NCBI RefSeq assembly: GCF_964204865.1
Contig: NC_135258.1
Location: 3,215,001-3,279,000, forward strand
Direction: 5' to 3'
Length of the DNA stretch: 64,000 nt
DNA from: Styela clava
Taxonomy: Eukaryota > Chordata > Ascidiacea > Stolidobranchia > Styelidae
Below the pieces are notes generated by a model. The model saw only the letters and a list, made by a program, of their open reading frames with translations, did no database searches and had not been told where the DNA came from. This document shows, piece by piece, positions 54,486 through 64,000 of the stretch (position 1 is its first letter; every line of letters starts with the position of its first letter). Both the position numbers and the translations under genes were made by a program.

Positions 54486-54839
54486 TGAACCAATTTCAAA
54501 TCCAGAATCAAAAATCTTGCTAAAATTTTTTAGTTTTCTTTTCTAATCATATTCTTATTGCGCTCTCCTTAATTATTGTGTTCAATTCAACTCTATGGCA
54601 TCGAATGTAAAATTGCTCAAGGCAAAAACAAAACAATAGCAAAAACACAAAAGATTCCATCTATTATTACAACCTAGAAACAGTGCAAAATTGACTATTG
54701 ACAAAATTGAAACTAACAATCTCGAAATAGATAATTATAATAAATAACAGTTTATTTCTGTGAAATTCATAATTTTTGCAGCGAAATTATTATCATATTT
54801 TTTTCCTTTAAGTAGATATAGATAACACCAAACATGTAC

Positions 54840-55045
54840 AGGGTGTCCATAAAGTCCTTTCACAATTTCAATTTTGTTATGAAGTCAGTTCTCAATATAT
54901 CTCAACCTGGTTAGTTGTTTTTTAAACAGTAATTGTTCAAGTATTTTTACTTTATTTAATACATCTGTGAAAGCCAAAACAATATATGGTACCAATAAAT
55001 TCACTTGGCAATTTTGAAAAATTTTTGAAACTTTATGGACACCCT
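54840..55045. mobile_element. Mariner-like MITE, AGGGTGTCCATAAAGT ends
   Basis: Ends AGGGTGTCCATAAAGTCC and ACTTTATGGACACCCT, 206 bp apart. The interior matches 16440-16618 (TTGTTATGAAGTCAGTTC, CAATATATCT). Confidence 0.75.
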
Positions 55046-56160
55046 ATATGTCTTGTAGGTCTTTGGTGCCCGAGTTTGGAGTGATTTTATTGATATTAGA
55101 CTTGATATTGTATCTATAAAATGCTTGGAGCCCGAATAGAGTCAAATTTCCATTTAGATTTGGAATCAGATTTTTCTGGGCAATAATAAAGTAGCTTGAA
55201 AAATTTGATTTTCTTAAGAGTTTTGGAAATGGTGTCCTAATTGCGTGTCACTTGATTTGTACCCGAGATGTGAAATCATACCAACCAACATAGTTAACCT
55301 AACACTTGGACCGTTGGGGCCATTGTGCCGCCGACTTGTTGTGAACTCCCATGAAATTTGAAAAGATTCAAGAACAAAGCATTGTACAAGAAGCTGATAC
55401 ATATGGAACTGCTAATTTTAGAAACTGGAATTCAATATAAAAAATTTTGGACCCCATTGGACATTTATAGCAAAGTACTGTATTCCCATACTGATAAGTC
55501 AAATCATCAAATGAGACAAGGTCAATTTTTAGCACTAAAAATTAGGGTTCTCCATATCTTCGTCAATAAGTCGGGTTGCTTGGTCCAAAGCTTATAATGA
55601 GCAGACCCCATAAAAGATAAAATAAGACGAGCCACCCAATAAGCCGATCTCAGAAAACGGACTTATTAGCTACAAAATATAGCATTTATGATAGAAGAAC
55701 ACCAGCTTCATGACATTCCTACTATAGAATGACTGTTTGACTCAAGCCTTCTTCTGAGCAAAAAATATGAAAAAAACAGGGTGTTAATCAAGTCTTAAAA
55801 ACTTTTTATTATAATTGCAAAAGGAAACGGTTGCAATGGTCTCGTCCAAATTTCAATATGTCAGTTCGCAAGTAGGCTTGTTTTAACTCACAATAATTAA
55901 TTTTTATTCATTTTTTTTTTACTTGATTTACACATCTGGCTAGCAAATTATATAAAGCAGAGGAGACCGAACTTCCTTCGACCCTGATCGGTAATGAGGT
56001 CATACACAAAAATATGCGAATAACTGCACACACGCATTGGCCATAATCAATATGTTGGCCACCCCTGATATATGGTAACGATACATTCCATTTGCAATTT
56101 AAATTATTTTGAGACTTTATGAGCACACCATATTATATTAAATTAATAAAATAGCTGGGG

Positions 56161-58377
56161 TTACGTTTCCTTGGGTACTAAACCCATACATTGTAAAGCG
56201 ACAGTGGCCGCACTATATTTTGCTTGTTTTTTATTATTCGCTGGATGTCCAATATATTCATCATTACATACTGTGACACGATATGTAAAGTTTTTAATAT
56301 TACAGGGATCAGCCAGTCTGAAATCAGGTGGGTTCCAGTGTCGTTTGCTACAAATCTCCATCAACGCTGAAACTGGGTGTTTACCGCTCAAATCCATTAC
56401 TGGTTTTGGGCCGTTTGCAACTCGTGCCTTCTTTGAACTTGCGGTCGATGGTAATGTTTCCATAAAACTGCTGAGTCCTCTTCTATCATTCTTCATATCC
56501 AATTGCAGAGGTTCCAACTGTCCCATCATTGTTTTACCAAGTGGTGTCCCAGGGGTCCACCCCATCTTTTCCAGTAACGACTTCCCGATGCCACCAACTT
56601 TTTTTGCGTTCTTAACATCATCTGCTTTAAACCATGCTTGTTTCCCACTTTCTAAAACTTCTTTAGGCATTGGGGTTAGCCCTGTGTGCCCAGTAAATTG
56701 CCCGGGTGTTTGCTTTTTTTTTGTCCAAGTGTCAAGCTGTTTTTGAGCTTGCTCCATTTTTTCTTGCGCTTTTATGTTAGTAGGGTTGTCTTGTAGTTGT
56801 CGCACGGCAGAAATACGATCTGCGATTGCTGAACTTAAATCCACTTCCAATGGTTCAGTCTCATCCATAAAAACTTTATCACTTGTTACGAGTTCTTTCA
56901 CAGCGTTTTTTGTTGCCTCGTCTTTCGCTATTGTTTCCCATTTCCCATACACAGTTTCTAAGACTTCTTTTCTCCTATGTTGCTGCCCGCACGATACTGG
57001 GAACTCTTTTGTGAGTGTGGAAAGAGCTTTTATCACTGGAGGCGGTGCTGGCGTCCCCATCCTAACTGGTTTTATATTAAATGAAATAGGGGTTTCACGA
57101 ACTGCGAATGGGTGATGCACGGTGGCCTCTTTAGACTTCTTTATATATTCCTCAGCTTTTTCTTTTGTTAGAATTTCATCTTTGTCAACAATTGTTGGTT
57201 CTTTTTTATTCACAATATCTTTGCAAATTTCTGTTAATTGATTTACAGACATCGAACCCGATTTTAACAAGGCGCCCATAGAGGTAACAGATGCAGCATT
57301 ATGAGAAGCCTTGTGTTGAGCTAATGCATTTGCTTTTGCAATTTCAAGCAAGCGAACTTTATCTTTGGTTGTTATTCTAGGTGAAGAACTTCGCCGTGAT
57401 CGTTTACGATGACGTCTCTCTCGTGACCTTGATCTACTGCGTCTATGTTTATCATACGACCTTGACCTATGACCCCTACGTCGCCTGCTACGTGACCTTG
57501 ATCGACTTCGTGACCTATGACGTTTTGACCTTTTCACCGGTGACCGACTTTTAGATTTTGAACGGCGAGATGACTTTTTAGGCGAGCGACTTCGTGACCT
57601 TGAACGACTTTGATGCAAATGTTTCAATCTCCTTGAAGGTGACCTTGAATTCGATTTTCTATCACCATTGTCCTCATTTTCAGAATGTTTATTTTTCTCA
57701 TTTTCATTCTTTTCGTTCCCGACACTGCTTTGATTTTTCGACACAGATTTGAGCAAACCATTTGCCTCTTTTTTTAGTCTCTCTCCTTCGCTTTTTGCTT
57801 TCAACAACTCAATTTTCATCTTGATAGTAGCAATGTCTTTCTTTGGACCAATAGTAGTAACATGCTCGGTTTTTTTGTCACTTTTACTATTCAACTCAAT
57901 AGTAGATTTTCCATTCTTTAAATCCAAATTAGTTTTATGGTCGATTCCCGCTTCTGGGTCTTTTGCTTTGTCAAGTATTTTGTCTTCTGTATTCAGTTCA
58001 ACCGGTTCTGACTGGTTACGACCGGTTTTATTCTTTCTCGAATCATATTTACTCTCTTTTTTATCCTTCTTCTTCTTCTTTTTTTTATCCTTCTTCTCTT
58101 TTTTATTCTTTTTTACTTTCGGGAAGGACTCAACCCAGTCATTACTTTGATCATCTTCATCTACTTCCACTTTTTTTTCTTCCAATTCGTTAACCTTTGA
58201 CCCCAGATTTTTCTCGAGTCGTAATTTCATGTTTAATTCCAGTTCACTCATCGCTCCGTTTTCTACATTTTTCGATGCTGCTCGTTTTATTCCGAGTTGT
58301 TGTAGTTTCTTCTTAACGAATGCTTCGAACATTTCATCAACGTCGTCAATCTTTTGTTCGTCATTTGCCATTGTCAT
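56161..58377 (-). CDS. SON: SON-like splicing factor (RS domain, G-patch, dsRBD)
   Basis: 738 residues in one exon. In order: acidic/lysine-rich N-terminus with a K-rich block (about 88-112); an RS domain (about 245-335) of SRSRSRS and RHRSRS repeats; a conserved middle segment; a G-patch from about 594 (VGGIGKSLLEKMGWTPGTPL); and a C-terminal double-stranded RNA-binding domain from about 664 (SGKHPVSALMEICSKRHW to the GLVPK end), which is the vertebrate SON pattern. SON is a nuclear-speckle protein that supports splicing of weak introns and cell-cycle transcripts. It lacks the very long repeat-rich central region of mammalian SON, so it is much shorter. The start is bounded by an in-frame TAA 6 nt upstream; Met1 or Met3 could be used. 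Long plus-strand frames within it are shadows. Confidence 0.93.
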   Translation of the reverse strand: MTMANDEQKIDDVDEMFEAFVKKKLQQLGIKRAASKNVENGAMSELELNMKLRLEKNLGSKVNELEEKKVEVDEDDQSNDWVESFPKVKKNKKEKKDKKKKKKKDKKESKYDSRKNKTGRNQSEPVELNTEDKILDKAKDPEAGIDHKTNLDLKNGKSTIELNSKSDKKTEHVTTIGPKKDIATIKMKIELLKAKSEGERLKKEANGLLKSVSKNQSSVGNEKNENEKNKHSENEDNGDRKSNSRSPSRRLKHLHQSRSRSRSRSPKKSSRRSKSKSRSPVKRSKRHRSRSRSRSRSRRRRGHRSRSYDKHRRSRSRSRERRHRKRSRRSSSPRITTKDKVRLLEIAKANALAQHKASHNAASVTSMGALLKSGSMSVNQLTEICKDIVNKKEPTIVDKDEILTKEKAEEYIKKSKEATVHHPFAVRETPISFNIKPVRMGTPAPPPVIKALSTLTKEFPVSCGQQHRRKEVLETVYGKWETIAKDEATKNAVKELVTSDKVFMDETEPLEVDLSSAIADRISAVRQLQDNPTNIKAQEKMEQAQKQLDTWTKKKQTPGQFTGHTGLTPMPKEVLESGKQAWFKADDVKNAKKVGGIGKSLLEKMGWTPGTPLGKTMMGQLEPLQLDMKNDRRGLSSFMETLPSTASSKKARVANGPKPVMDLSGKHPVSALMEICSKRHWNPPDFRLADPCNIKNFTYRVTVCNDEYIGHPANNKKQAKYSAATVALQCMGLVPKET

Positions 58378-58388
58378 TATTTATGTTA

Positions 58389-58405
58389 TAGCACCCCCTG
58401 GTGGC
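58389..58405 (-). promoter_or_regulatory. CTCF-like motif just upstream of SON start
   Basis: On the minus strand GCCACCAGGGGGTGCTA lies 12 nt before the SON ATG. It differs by one base from the canonical CTCF core GCCACCAGGGGGCGCTA. It would fall in the 5' UTR or core promoter. A single motif match is weak evidence. Confidence 0.35.
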
Positions 58406-61400
58406 TTTTCTTTAATACAAAATCAATTTAAATTAATGAGACGTTAAAAATGATAAAGTTATTGTTATAGGTCCTATAGGAGATGTGTTAATATTCATCA
58501 ACAGGGTAAAATTGAGATTCGCCCGCACTAACTATTAAAACCGGTCTGAGAGCCCAAACACCAAAAAAACCATAATTTAAAAAACTGTGCTTCAAAATAC
58601 GGATTTATATGATTTTGATTTGGTATAGTTTATTTTGACAGACTCGATTATTATCACAAGATATAAATCTTGAATTTTTCGAAGGGTACTTTACATTATC
58701 AACAAAGAATGCTACATCTTAGATTAGAATCTGCTTTCCAAATTATTCAAACTGTGATCCTAAATAAATCCTCATTTTCAGCACCAATATTCAAACCCTA
58801 ATATGCGATTATTTGGTGATTTTTACTGATTTTTTACTTTTACCATTGATATGGACCTACTACTGTTAACTAAGCCCAATGGCCCATATAAGTATGAATC
58901 TGAAAGACAAAATGATTTTTAAACTGTAACAAAGCAAGAGTAAAAGAGAAGAGATGCTTTAAAAACCAATACTGATGTTTTCGTTAACTCAACTAAGTAG
59001 CGATAAAAGCACGCAAACATATTCTGAAAAATCACCAGTTCCCAACCGGGACTTCCACTAGGTGGGACAGAGCAGTAGAACGAAGACCACAATGCTAGGT
59101 GAAAACTCCCCGTTCCTCCTAGTTTCATTGCTTGATAAGGTTATTTCAGAGGGTATCAATCAAAAACAAGAGATCATGAATGTTAAAAGTCGTCGGAAAA
59201 GGGGAAATGTGCCATAGAAGGAACCACTTCTATAAATCTTTCTATATGCTATAGAACAGTGTATGCAGTTTAAAAGCATCTCTTTATATATACTCTCTTA
59301 CTCTTACTTTGTGACATCACAGCAGGTCGGAGAAGCGTGACATTGTCCTCCGGATTCATCATATCGACGATACCCACATAAATGTGGTTATTCAACTGCA
59401 ACCACTTCTTGTTGACAATTTTTTTTCGCTGCAAAAATCTTTTCGTTCTGAAACAAGTAGGTTACTTACTGGGGTGCTATTCCCAGTCACAATTTGTTCA
59501 TTTAGAAGCTTGTTAACATGAAGGCACTTGTTTCGGTCTTGTTTGACAGGGTAGATTTGGATAGCTTCAAGTCCAACATATTTATGAACATATTTATGTT
59601 GAACTCGTAGCACTACAAATATACTGTTGAAAAATTATATTTTTGCTTCTTCAGCTTGGCTTATGGATAAATCGGGTGACCTAGCAAAGGCTAGCATGAA
59701 CAAATTCTGACTGGGTTTACGAAAAATGAATTCAATATGCTGCAACCATAAATGTTGAGGTCTTGAGAATGAATGGAGCATGACCAAAACGATGTAATTT
59801 GCTTCAACATTGTGCTTTATTTATCCTCAACATGAATTAACTTGGTGGAAATCACAAGTTATTGAATGATTTTATTGCTAAGTTTTAGCTAAACAATACT
59901 GAGTGATAATATAGTTGTTGTAACTATCTGGTTACCATTGAGTCGGTCCTTTGACGTGAATGTCTAGTTATTGATTCTGCCAAGCAGAACCAAGTTTTAA
60001 ACAGTTCTGGCACCCTGCTACAGACATAACTATGTGTTAGTCACACCATCGTTAAGTCAATGTGACCGGTAATGACTAATTTTCATCCCAAAAAGTTGCA
60101 GCATAAATATTGGAGAAATAGCACCAGTGAACTCGATCAACGCTTCTCAAACTTTCTTTTAACATAATTATCGTACCAATAGCAACTTGCTAACATTATT
60201 TGCGGGTTCAAAGTCATATTATAAACTCCATCGAATCATAATTCCGAAATCGCATGGTCAAGAATTGTTGTTTTACATTTTGAAATCTGGCAGCCAGTGT
60301 TAAAATTCTCAGCGAAACCATAATCTAAAATTTTTAACAGAAATTGAAAACAGTATGGCAGGCTATACGGATCAAGCGACATTGTCTCGTTTCAGGGAAA
60401 CCCATTTTAGCGATGATCAGACACCACCTCTTTGGGAGACGTCTGGAAATTGTTGTTCTTCAATATCAGTAAAAATACAGTATAGTAAGTTGCGCAAAAT
60501 ACTACAAAGAGTGGCAATCTAAAAACGTCATCAATGAATTCCTCTGGAAAAAATAATCTGATTTACTGAAAGAAAAAAAATTTCACTGTGGCATTCGAGA
60601 GTTTTCAGAAAAAAACGACAATTTTGTTCATGTGATGACCACGATTAATTTGGATTATTATTGTGACAAGCATGACGCGATATGACTCATCTGCCGTAGT
60701 GCCAGACGCTCTTCGTTTGTTAGACACATGGAGTGTTTGTTTTATTGAACCAAATGGAGGGAAATTTTTGGAATTTGGATAGTGTGCCGTACTGGAAAAA
60801 GGGGATTTATATTTCAAAATTTTCATGGTCCAAATTCAGCCAGGATTTAGGGCAAACTTAGTCACCCAAGAGAAAATTTTTTCGAATGGCAGGTGAATCT
60901 CTTTCAGACATCGCAACTTTGATACCAGTCAAAATATCTACAGAATGAAATGGTTGAGAAGCATTGTTGTCATTCAGCAAGTAACCTACTTATGTAAACA
61001 TAAAATCCATCTCAAATTTAACATCCATTAGTATTCTTTAGAACCTGTATATCAAAACTTTTGTTGCTTGTTCCTGTAATAAATCTTGGTTATTTTGCCA
61101 TAATGCCCCCTATGTTGTAAAAATGAAATCAGAAAGCAGGAAAGGTAAATCCGTTTTAGTCTTCCTTGAGTTTGCAGGTTGAAGATAAGGATTTCAAAAA
61201 GTAACCTAACCAATATTAAAATGATAAATTCTTGATTTTAGAATGAATTTGGAGTTTTTTTAATTGACAAATGGCCTACAAGTGATATAAAAAAGCATTA
61301 TGACAACATAACCTTGGTCCAAGATCATATACTTGGATATTGATCAAGTTTTACTTTTTTAACTTGGAAAAAAGTAGTTACAGTACATTACGCTAAGTAG

Positions 61401-61570
61401 GCATGTTTCATGAACTCTAGGTACAAAGGTATCACATGAGATACAACATGATGTTATAGTGTTGTTTTCACTGACTTGAGGTCTAGAAATAAACGCTGTA
61501 ACTGCTTAACTAACACTGAACAAAATTGATGTGAAATGAAAGCGACGTAACTGATTAATAGACTTTTCTT
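58406..61570. other. Intergenic upstream of SON, no gene recognised
   Basis: AT-rich with many stops in all frames. Frames at 59392-59613 and 60605-60826 have no recognisable domain. Possibly old transposon-derived DNA, but I cannot support a call. Confidence 0.45.
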
Positions 61571-61806
61571 GGTGCTCCCGAAGTATGCGAACCAAGATGG
61601 CGGACATCGGAACGTAACATGGGTAACAGGTTAGGGTTAGGCGATAATTTTTTTCCAATTTTCCTTCTTTTATTCCTATTATCAGTTCAAAAACTAGCCA
61701 AGAGCCTCCCGTAGTATTTATAGCTAAAATTATGGCCTAACCCTAACCTAGTACACATATTACATTCCGATGTCCGCCATCTTGGTTCGCATACTTCGGG
61801 AGCCCC
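61571..61806. mobile_element. GGTGCTCCCG-family MITE, perfect 8-bp duplication
   Basis: 236 bp, close to 20505-20740 and 35554-35789. CTTTTCTT is duplicated perfectly on both sides. Arms GGTGCTCCCGAAGTATGCGA and TCGCATACTTCGGGAGCCCC. Telomere-like AGGTTAGGGTTAGG and CCTAACCCTAACC are present. Probably the youngest copy. Confidence 0.92.
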
Positions 61807-61814
61807 CTTTTCTT

Positions 61815-63643
61815 TATAAATTTTGGCTGTATTTTCACATCACATTTTTGTTTGGTGTTTACTTCGTTAGACCCCTGGGTTGTTTTTTGGGTTAAATTAG
61901 GAACAAATCGTACCCAAAATAAAACATCCATTGGAGAAACGGTACCGGTACCGTGTTCGTATTAATCAGACCGAATGTCAATAAACAGATAAACCGGAAC
62001 TGATAAAAGAGGGCTATCACACTAACCTAACAGTACACATACAATTACAAATAATTACAGTAATGTTTATTACTGTATTACCCACAGAGTAAGACGTAAG
62101 TAAGAAGAAATTGATCGGTTAGGACATAAATAGAGAAGTAAAGCTAAATTTATAACAAACAATATTTACAAACGTCACGTAAAGACCAAAATAGCAGACG
62201 GCAGACGCAAATTCAGCAAAACGAGGCGACCAGACATTTGTTTGATATTTATTTTATGTCGCTTTTTGTCTACAACTATCGGGGAAAGTTAGGAATGGAA
62301 AGACTTTAATTACGATTTCCCGGCTTTCTTATTGCTTATATAACTCAGTTTAAAAAAATAAAATTACTTAACCATAATTAAACATAGAATATTACATAAA
62401 CTGGGAAATATACATCCAAAAGATGAATGCGGCGTTTCGTTCTATGTGATACGCTAGGTAGCGGACTAACATAAAGTAGATTTACAGATCGATATTGCAA
62501 GTATTGTATGACTGTATGCTGGTATGATAGAAAATTATATTTTAATAACTCGCCGAATGTAGCAAGGTTTTTTTCGTTGTTCATATGCTTCGTGTATACT
62601 TACTTGTTTCTAATTTTTTTATGTAATTTTAATAATAATAATAATAATAAAAAAAGAGGAGGTAAAGAGGAATATTTCACATTGTGGCATTTGGTGCGGT
62701 ACGGTATTTTAAATTATTGATAGCGTAATTTTATTCTGTTATACCGGTATTAATTCTAAAGTATATTAGTGGAGCCATTATACCCGTTATTGATAGGCAG
62801 ATTTGACATAAAAATTATGTTAGATAAGTAGCCTAAATATATTAGTTGCATTGTGCCTATCAGCCAATGAAAATGTTTTTTTGAGGATTTTTCATATTTC
62901 TATGTTTCAGTGTTTATTGTATTTTAGACTAGGTAAAGAAAGACAGGGTCAGAAAGTTATGAAGTGTCTTAGTTCGAGAGTGTAAAGGCGTCTAGGATTG
63001 ATTTAAATAAATCAGGAGGATCCTCCTATCCTAGATACTGAGATAAGTACCGTAAATATATTAGTTGCATTGTGCCTATCAGCCAATGAAAATGTTTTTT
63101 TTAGGATTTTTCATATTTCTATGTTTCAGTGTTTATTGTATTTTAGACTAGGTAAAGAAAGACAGGGTCAGATAGTTATGAAGTGTCTCAGTTGGAGAGT
63201 GTGGAGGCGTCCAGGATTGATTTGAATAAATAAACTTGGCTTCAACGCAATTCCTAAACAATACCTTCATATTAATTTGCCTCCCCCCACACTCTTTTTG
63301 TATTAGATTAAATATGTTAGTATTAGCATAAGCGTACAATGGCCCAATCGTTTAATGAATTTGTATATTTTTAATTTTTTTTCATTTCTGACCCAAGCCT
63401 TTTAACCTAGGTTTGTGTTTTTTGCGTAATTTTTTATGTGTGTATTCTTGAGCGGACACGTGATATACCTACTCTAAATTTCGATCTTTTTTTTGTCACA
63501 TCTTAGTCGAGTCAATCACAGAGCTAAGTCTCATTGGGCTATTAGTTGATGATGAGTCGTAGTTATTTCATTTAGACGACTCGAGTCTTTGATAATTAGT
63601 AATTAAGAGTTGAGCCTATGATTCAATACTCATAGGATACTCA
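61815..63643. other. Intergenic with a tandem duplication, no gene
   Basis: Contains an (AAT)n microsatellite at about 62628-62650 and a direct duplication at 62833-63232. No coding frame of note. Confidence 0.5.
62833..63232. repeat. Direct tandem duplication, about 219-bp period
   Basis: AAATATATTAGTTGCATTGT at about 62834 and 63054; GACTAGGTAAAGAAAGACAG and GGATTGATTT follow in both. The spacer contains the palindrome AGGAGGATCCTCCT near 63016. Confidence 0.85.
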
Positions 63644-63840
63644 ATAGGATTTACATATTTATCTTGGGGGAGAGGAGAGAGAATGAGACGGCTCAATCAT
63701 AATATGGCGGACCACGGCCTCTCATTCTGATACCAGTCCATATTGAGTATGGGCTTCACTACCCAGTTATTTGTTTTCAGATGCATGGACTTGATGATGG
63801 AGAAAGCCGTAACCGACCAGTGGCTATGTGGACCATCCAT
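63644..63840 (-). repeat. SINE 3' portion at window's right end
   Basis: The plus strand shows AATAGGATTTACATATTTAT, GACCACGGCCTCTC, TCCATATTGAGTATGGG and AAAGCCGTAACCGACCAG, the reverse complement of the SINE body. The tRNA head is missing; the DNA beyond 63840 resembles another decayed fragment in plus orientation. Confidence 0.65.
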
Positions 63841-64000
63841 CACTGGTACTGCAATATGACTGTGGTTCACCTTATGATTAAGCTGTCTTATCAACTTTCC
63901 TCGCCGTCTTAAAAAATATGAAACTTTAGAACTGTATTCATTTACCTCTTCTCAGTAATTACCACGAGATGAAGCCAAACCACGACTTATCATCCTTTGA

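Larger units (their letters stand above)
53410..56160. other. Intergenic, no gene recognised
   Basis: Contains a direct duplication (about 54083-54250 and 54323-54485), a mariner-like MITE (54840-55045), and around 55765-56130 a poorly preserved repeat. Poly(A) signals for SON (minus-strand AATAAA at 55908-55903) probably lie here. Confidence 0.5.

Noticed and set aside
56171-58150. Several plus-strand frames of 113-191 codons
   Set aside because: They are antisense to SON, held open by its RS- and K-rich codon composition; no domain is visible.
60360-60900. Possible decayed transposase or gene fragment
   Set aside because: Short readable stretches in several frames do not combine into any recognisable family.
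20540-61760. TTAGGG-like words suggesting interstitial telomere repeats
   Set aside because: Only one or two hexamers per arm, always at the same place inside a MITE family; not telomeric arrays.

Overview
The window is animal nuclear DNA: AT-rich, packed with decayed non-autonomous transposons, and holding genes with introns and metazoan-specific architectures. The proteins read as chordate-like: a mitochondrial phosphate carrier with the vertebrate-style C-terminus, an LNX-type RING plus four-PDZ protein, and a SON protein with RS, G-patch and dsRBD. Several genes that are intron-rich in vertebrates are single coding exons here, and most start codons lie just 3' of a good splice acceptor. 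Together this fits an invertebrate chordate, most likely an ascidian tunicate. That placement is inference; no species is claimed.

Layout. 1-12.7 kb: a possible signal-peptide exon at the left edge (-), a PLP-dependent D-cysteine desulfhydrase/ACC-deaminase-like gene (-), SLC25A3 (-) with a 5' UTR intron, and LNX (+). 12.7-23.3 kb: a gene-free stretch of hAT-like, mariner-like and other inverted-repeat elements and SINE pieces. 23.3-48.0 kb: a tandem array of four two-exon genes (A-D, all +), a truncated pseudogene copy (E), and duplicated 3' flanks. 48.8-53.4 kb: two C2H2 zinc-finger genes (-), one with a highly homogenised 14-finger array. 56.2-58.4 kb: SON (-). 58.4-64 kb: no recognisable gene, only repeats and small tandem duplications.

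The main discovery candidate is the array at 23.3-44.3 kb. Each gene has a 76-79 nt first exon, a phase-1 intron and an ~806-812 nt second exon, giving proteins of 293-295 residues. Each protein carries two hotdog-fold motifs (D-x2-[GQ]-[HQ] near residue 18 and D-x3-H-x-N-x3-Y near residue 197) and a TRRP/KRRP segment like that of acyl-ACP thioesterases. C-termini are AKI, AKL, FKL and SKL, so at least two copies end in a canonical peroxisomal PTS1. I read this as an expanding family of peroxisomal double-hotdog acyl-thioesterases whose targeting signal and first-half motif differ between copies.

The repeat landscape is informative in itself. One inverted-repeat family (about nine copies) leaves 8-bp target duplications and carries telomere-like hexamers. 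A tRNA-derived SINE sits in only one of two tandem copies of a 1.55-kb duplication, so the empty site is present in the same window. A 9-bp-TSD element is nested in another element that has an unoccupied relative. A 39-bp perfect inverted repeat encloses a hammerhead-ribozyme-like core.
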